DNA of 22,314 nucleotides from UMGS172 sp045546555 (GTDB lineage: Bacteria > Bacillota > Clostridia > Oscillospirales > Acutalibacteraceae), in assembly GCA_045546555.1 (NCBI GenBank), contig JAZQCY010000175.1, positions 1 through 22,314 on the forward strand. The letters are read 5' to 3'. A program made the translations under genes and the position numbers. This document shows, piece by piece, positions 20,410 through 22,314 of the stretch. The notes under the pieces were generated by a model. It made no database searches. It was not told the origin of the DNA and saw nothing but the letters and a program-made list of their open reading frames with translations. The stretch's first letter is position 1; every line of letters starts with the position of its first letter.

Positions 20410-21159
20410 GTGAGAAGAGATTTTTTGACCCGAGAAGAAATGCTTACCGTAATACTGCAGTGCGAAACGCCCGAAACAGCCATTGGCAGGATCAGAAACG
20501 CCAACCATTTGGGAGCCGACGCTTACGGATTGCAGGTTGAATCTCTCAAGCCGGAATACCAAAACCCGACCACATATAAAAAGATCTTTTCCGAGGGAGG
20601 CGGCCGACCGTTTTATGTGACCTATTACCGTGGCAAACACAACAGCGGCAAAACCGATGACCAGCTTGCAGAGGGCTTGGTCACGCTCGCAGAAAGCGGT
20701 GCTACCCTTTGCGATGTAATGGGCGATATGTTCTGCAGGCACCCCGAGGAGCTTACCGACAATGAAGATGCTATCCAAAAGCAGATGGAACTTATCGAAA
20801 AACTGCATGGGTTAGGTGTGCAGGTGCTCATGTCGTCGCACGTTCATAAATATACCCCTGCCGAGCGTGTGCTGGAGATCGCTCTTGAGCAAAAGCGCAG
20901 AGGTGCAGATGTCATAAAAATCGTGACAAGCGCAGGTAATATGGAACATCAGATTGAAAATCTGCGCATTACGAATCTGTTAAAGGAGCAGCTTGGCGCA
21001 CCGTTTTTGTTTTTATCGGGTGGAAAGTGCTCCTTGCACCGAAAGCTCGGCACAAAGCTGGGTTGCTGTATGGCGCTTTGTGTTTATGAGCACGATGCGC
21101 TTTCTACCGGTTCACAACCGCTTTTAAGCACGATGAAAGCGGTTCGGGATAATCTTTAA
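20410..21159 (+). CDS. Type I 3-dehydroquinate dehydratase-like protein
   Basis: TIM-barrel protein of the AroD/DHQase I fold, which dehydrates 3-dehydroquinate through a lysine Schiff base. The Schiff-base Lys is K170 in GADVIKIVTSAGN, the catalytic His fits H144 in MSSHVHKYTP, and an Arg aligns in SLHRKLG near the C-terminus; spacing matches Salmonella AroD (H143, K170). Other positions are diverged (YGLQVESLKPE replaces the usual strand with acid and Arg; DVMGDMF), so the substrate may differ. 249 residues is the normal length. GTG 20410 follows GGAGGGG. It lies between an SDR remnant and an intact SDR under an AraC-type regulator, not with shikimate genes, so a catabolic role with quinate, shikimate or a sugar-derived acid is likelier. 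Confidence 0.78.
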   Translation: MRRDFLTREEMLTVILQCETPETAIGRIRNANHLGADAYGLQVESLKPEYQNPTTYKKIFSEGGGRPFYVTYYRGKHNSGKTDDQLAEGLVTLAESGATLCDVMGDMFCRHPEELTDNEDAIQKQMELIEKLHGLGVQVLMSSHVHKYTPAERVLEIALEQKRRGADVIKIVTSAGNMEHQIENLRITNLLKEQLGAPFLFLSGGKCSLHRKLGTKLGCCMALCVYEHDALSTGSQPLLSTMKAVRDNL

Positions 21160-21176
21160 TAACGAGGAGGATATAT

Positions 21177-21914
21177 ATGGAATTCAAAGGAAAAACCGCA
21201 TTCATTACGGGTGCTGCAGTTGGTATTGGCAGAGCTGTGGCCTTGCAGCTTGCTAAAGGCGGCGCAAATCTGGTCTTGGTTGATCTGAATACAGAGGCTT
21301 TGCGAAAAACAGAGGAAGAAATTAAGAAAATCACAGAAAATGTGCTGGCATATATCTGCGATGTTACGGACTACACAGCAGTTTTAAATGTGGTGGAAGC
21401 CGCAACCAAGCAGCTTGGTGGTATAGATATATTGGTAAACAATGCGGCTCTTTGGCGAGACCGTGCATACTTTAGCGAGTCCGATATTGCGCTTTGGAAA
21501 AGGTATCTTGATGTAAATATAATGGGTACGGTCTACTGCACAAAGGCGGTAATAGACCGAATGACCGATAACGGCTACGGCAGGATCATCAATGTTGCAT
21601 CGGTGGCAGGTGTTTACGGCAATGCTAAGATGACGCATTATTCTGCAACAAAGGGAGCCGTCATTGCCCTTACAAAAGCGCTCGCAAAGGAGGTTGCGGA
21701 CAAGGGCGTTACGGTGAATGCGGTCTCCCCGGGAAGTGTAAGCCCGGCCGACAATCCCGATATTGATTTTTCTAAGCCCAGCGATCTTTCGTTTACGGGC
21801 AGAACCGGCACGGACAGAGAAAATGCCGACCTGATCTGTTTTTTGGCAAGCGATAAAGCAGGCTACATTTCAGGACAAAACATACAGATAGACGGATGCC
21901 GTAAAAAGATGTAG
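21177..21914 (+). CDS. Short-chain dehydrogenase/reductase (SDR, classical type)
   Basis: NAD(P)-dependent oxidoreductase, 245 residues, cytoplasmic. Nucleotide-binding motif TGAAVGIG at residues 11-18, D36 in LVLVDLN suggesting NAD preference, NNAA at 88-91, and catalytic S142 in NVASVAGVYG with Y155-x3-K159 (YSATK); the C-terminal SDR signature is LASDKAGYISGQNIQIDG. ATG 21177 follows GAGGAGG, 17 bases after the dehydratase-like gene, so the two form an operon. Together with the dehydratase fold it could serve a quinate/shikimate or sugar-acid pathway; the substrate is not readable. Confidence 0.92.
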   Translation: MEFKGKTAFITGAAVGIGRAVALQLAKGGANLVLVDLNTEALRKTEEEIKKITENVLAYICDVTDYTAVLNVVEAATKQLGGIDILVNNAALWRDRAYFSESDIALWKRYLDVNIMGTVYCTKAVIDRMTDNGYGRIINVASVAGVYGNAKMTHYSATKGAVIALTKALAKEVADKGVTVNAVSPGSVSPADNPDIDFSKPSDLSFTGRTGTDRENADLICFLASDKAGYISGQNIQIDGCRKKM

Positions 21915-21936
21915 TTTGACCTTAAACACAACCCCA

Positions 21937-21964
21937 CCCCACCGTTTAAGAACATTCGGTGGGG
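21937..21964 (+). terminator. Hairpin after the SDR gene, weak terminator
   Basis: CCCCACCG (21937-21944) pairs with CGGTGGGG (21957-21964), 12-base loop. No U-tract follows, so termination is doubtful. Confidence 0.42.
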
Positions 21965-22031
21965 CTATCGGGCGAAATTTCAGGCTTAAAATTGCTTTTT
22001 AAAAATTTTTTAATTTTTTTGAAAAAAAGAC

Positions 22032-22060
22032 TTGCATTTTGAAAAGAAGTGTGGTAAGAT
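22032..22060 (+). promoter_or_regulatory. Promoter of the 5S rRNA gene
   Basis: TTGCAT (22032-22037), 17-base spacer ending TGTGG, TAAGAT (22055-22060). An A/T-tract region at about 21995-22030 upstream looks like an UP element, as at strong stable-RNA promoters. Confidence 0.82.
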
Positions 22061-22086
22061 ATCTCCTGCACTCGAAAAACGAATGC

Positions 22087-22203
<117 letters not shown>

Positions 22204-22207
22204 TATG

Positions 22208-22240
22208 ACCCACCTGATCTCAGGTGGGTTTTTCTTTTTC
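22208..22240 (+). terminator. Terminator of the 5S rRNA gene
   Basis: Perfect 10-bp stem ACCCACCTGA/TCAGGTGGGT (22208-22217 with 22220-22229), 2-base loop, tail TTTTCTTTTTC. Confidence 0.92.
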
Positions 22241-22314
22241 ATATTTCCTCTTTTCTTTTTACCTAAAATGTGTAACAATATAACAGTAAGTATACATTAA
22301 CACCCATCAGATGT

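Overview
The window looks like chromosome of a spore-forming, anaerobic member of the Clostridia (Bacillota), probably in or near the Oscillospirales. The grounds are an Rnf ion-pumping complex ending in rnfA-rnfB, a spoVAD spore gene, Shine-Dalgarno-led genes with low-GC-Gram-positive promoters, a SipW-type signal peptide, and dispersed palindromic repeats of a kind common in gut Clostridia. The placement is an inference from gene content only; no phylogeny was run.

Layout. 1-1228: end of an rnf operon (partial rnfA, then rnfB). 1334-4230: rpsO and pnp, each behind a foldable leader. 4296-5324: a lone spoVAD. 5441-5646: a promoter, a four-hairpin RNA candidate with a possible pseudoknot, and a terminator. 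5728-8677: a large secreted TasA/beta-helix-type protein with its own promoter. 8724-13060: a tight four-gene operon (sodium-coupled amino-acid transporter, two small membrane proteins, membrane-anchored M20 peptidase). 13096-15856: a lipoprotein with a GH16 domain that lacks both catalytic glutamates, then a TIM-barrel isomerase behind a possible H-type pseudoknot. 15858-16727: a membrane-anchored GH25 lysozyme. 16728-17189: a gene-poor gap with an orphan T-arm, and tRNA-Arg(ACG) on the minus strand. 17238-18345: an AEC-family transporter. 18383-19332: a gene-poor repeat island. 19376-21964: an AraC-type regulator divergent from a short operon of a broken SDR, a type I dehydroquinate-dehydratase-like protein and an intact SDR. 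22032-22240: a solitary 5S rRNA gene with its own promoter and terminator.

The most unusual part is the repeat island. It holds an array of about 54-bp units in which two subtypes alternate (B-A-B-A-B), with decayed units at both ends. A minus-strand promoter (TAGACA-17-TATACT) reads into it, and a perfect operator-like dyad overlaps that promoter's -35 box. A second promoter with exactly the same hexamers and spacing points the other way, into a hairpin terminator only 14 bases beyond its -10 box. The array does not look like CRISPR and the 109-bp double unit cannot keep one reading frame, so a regulated noncoding or decoy-type RNA is the reading I favour, without proof.

Other points for follow-up are the RNA candidate at 5476-5646, the pseudoknot at 14988-15019, the rpsO and pnp leaders, and a recurring TGTGG just before the -10 box in four promoters.
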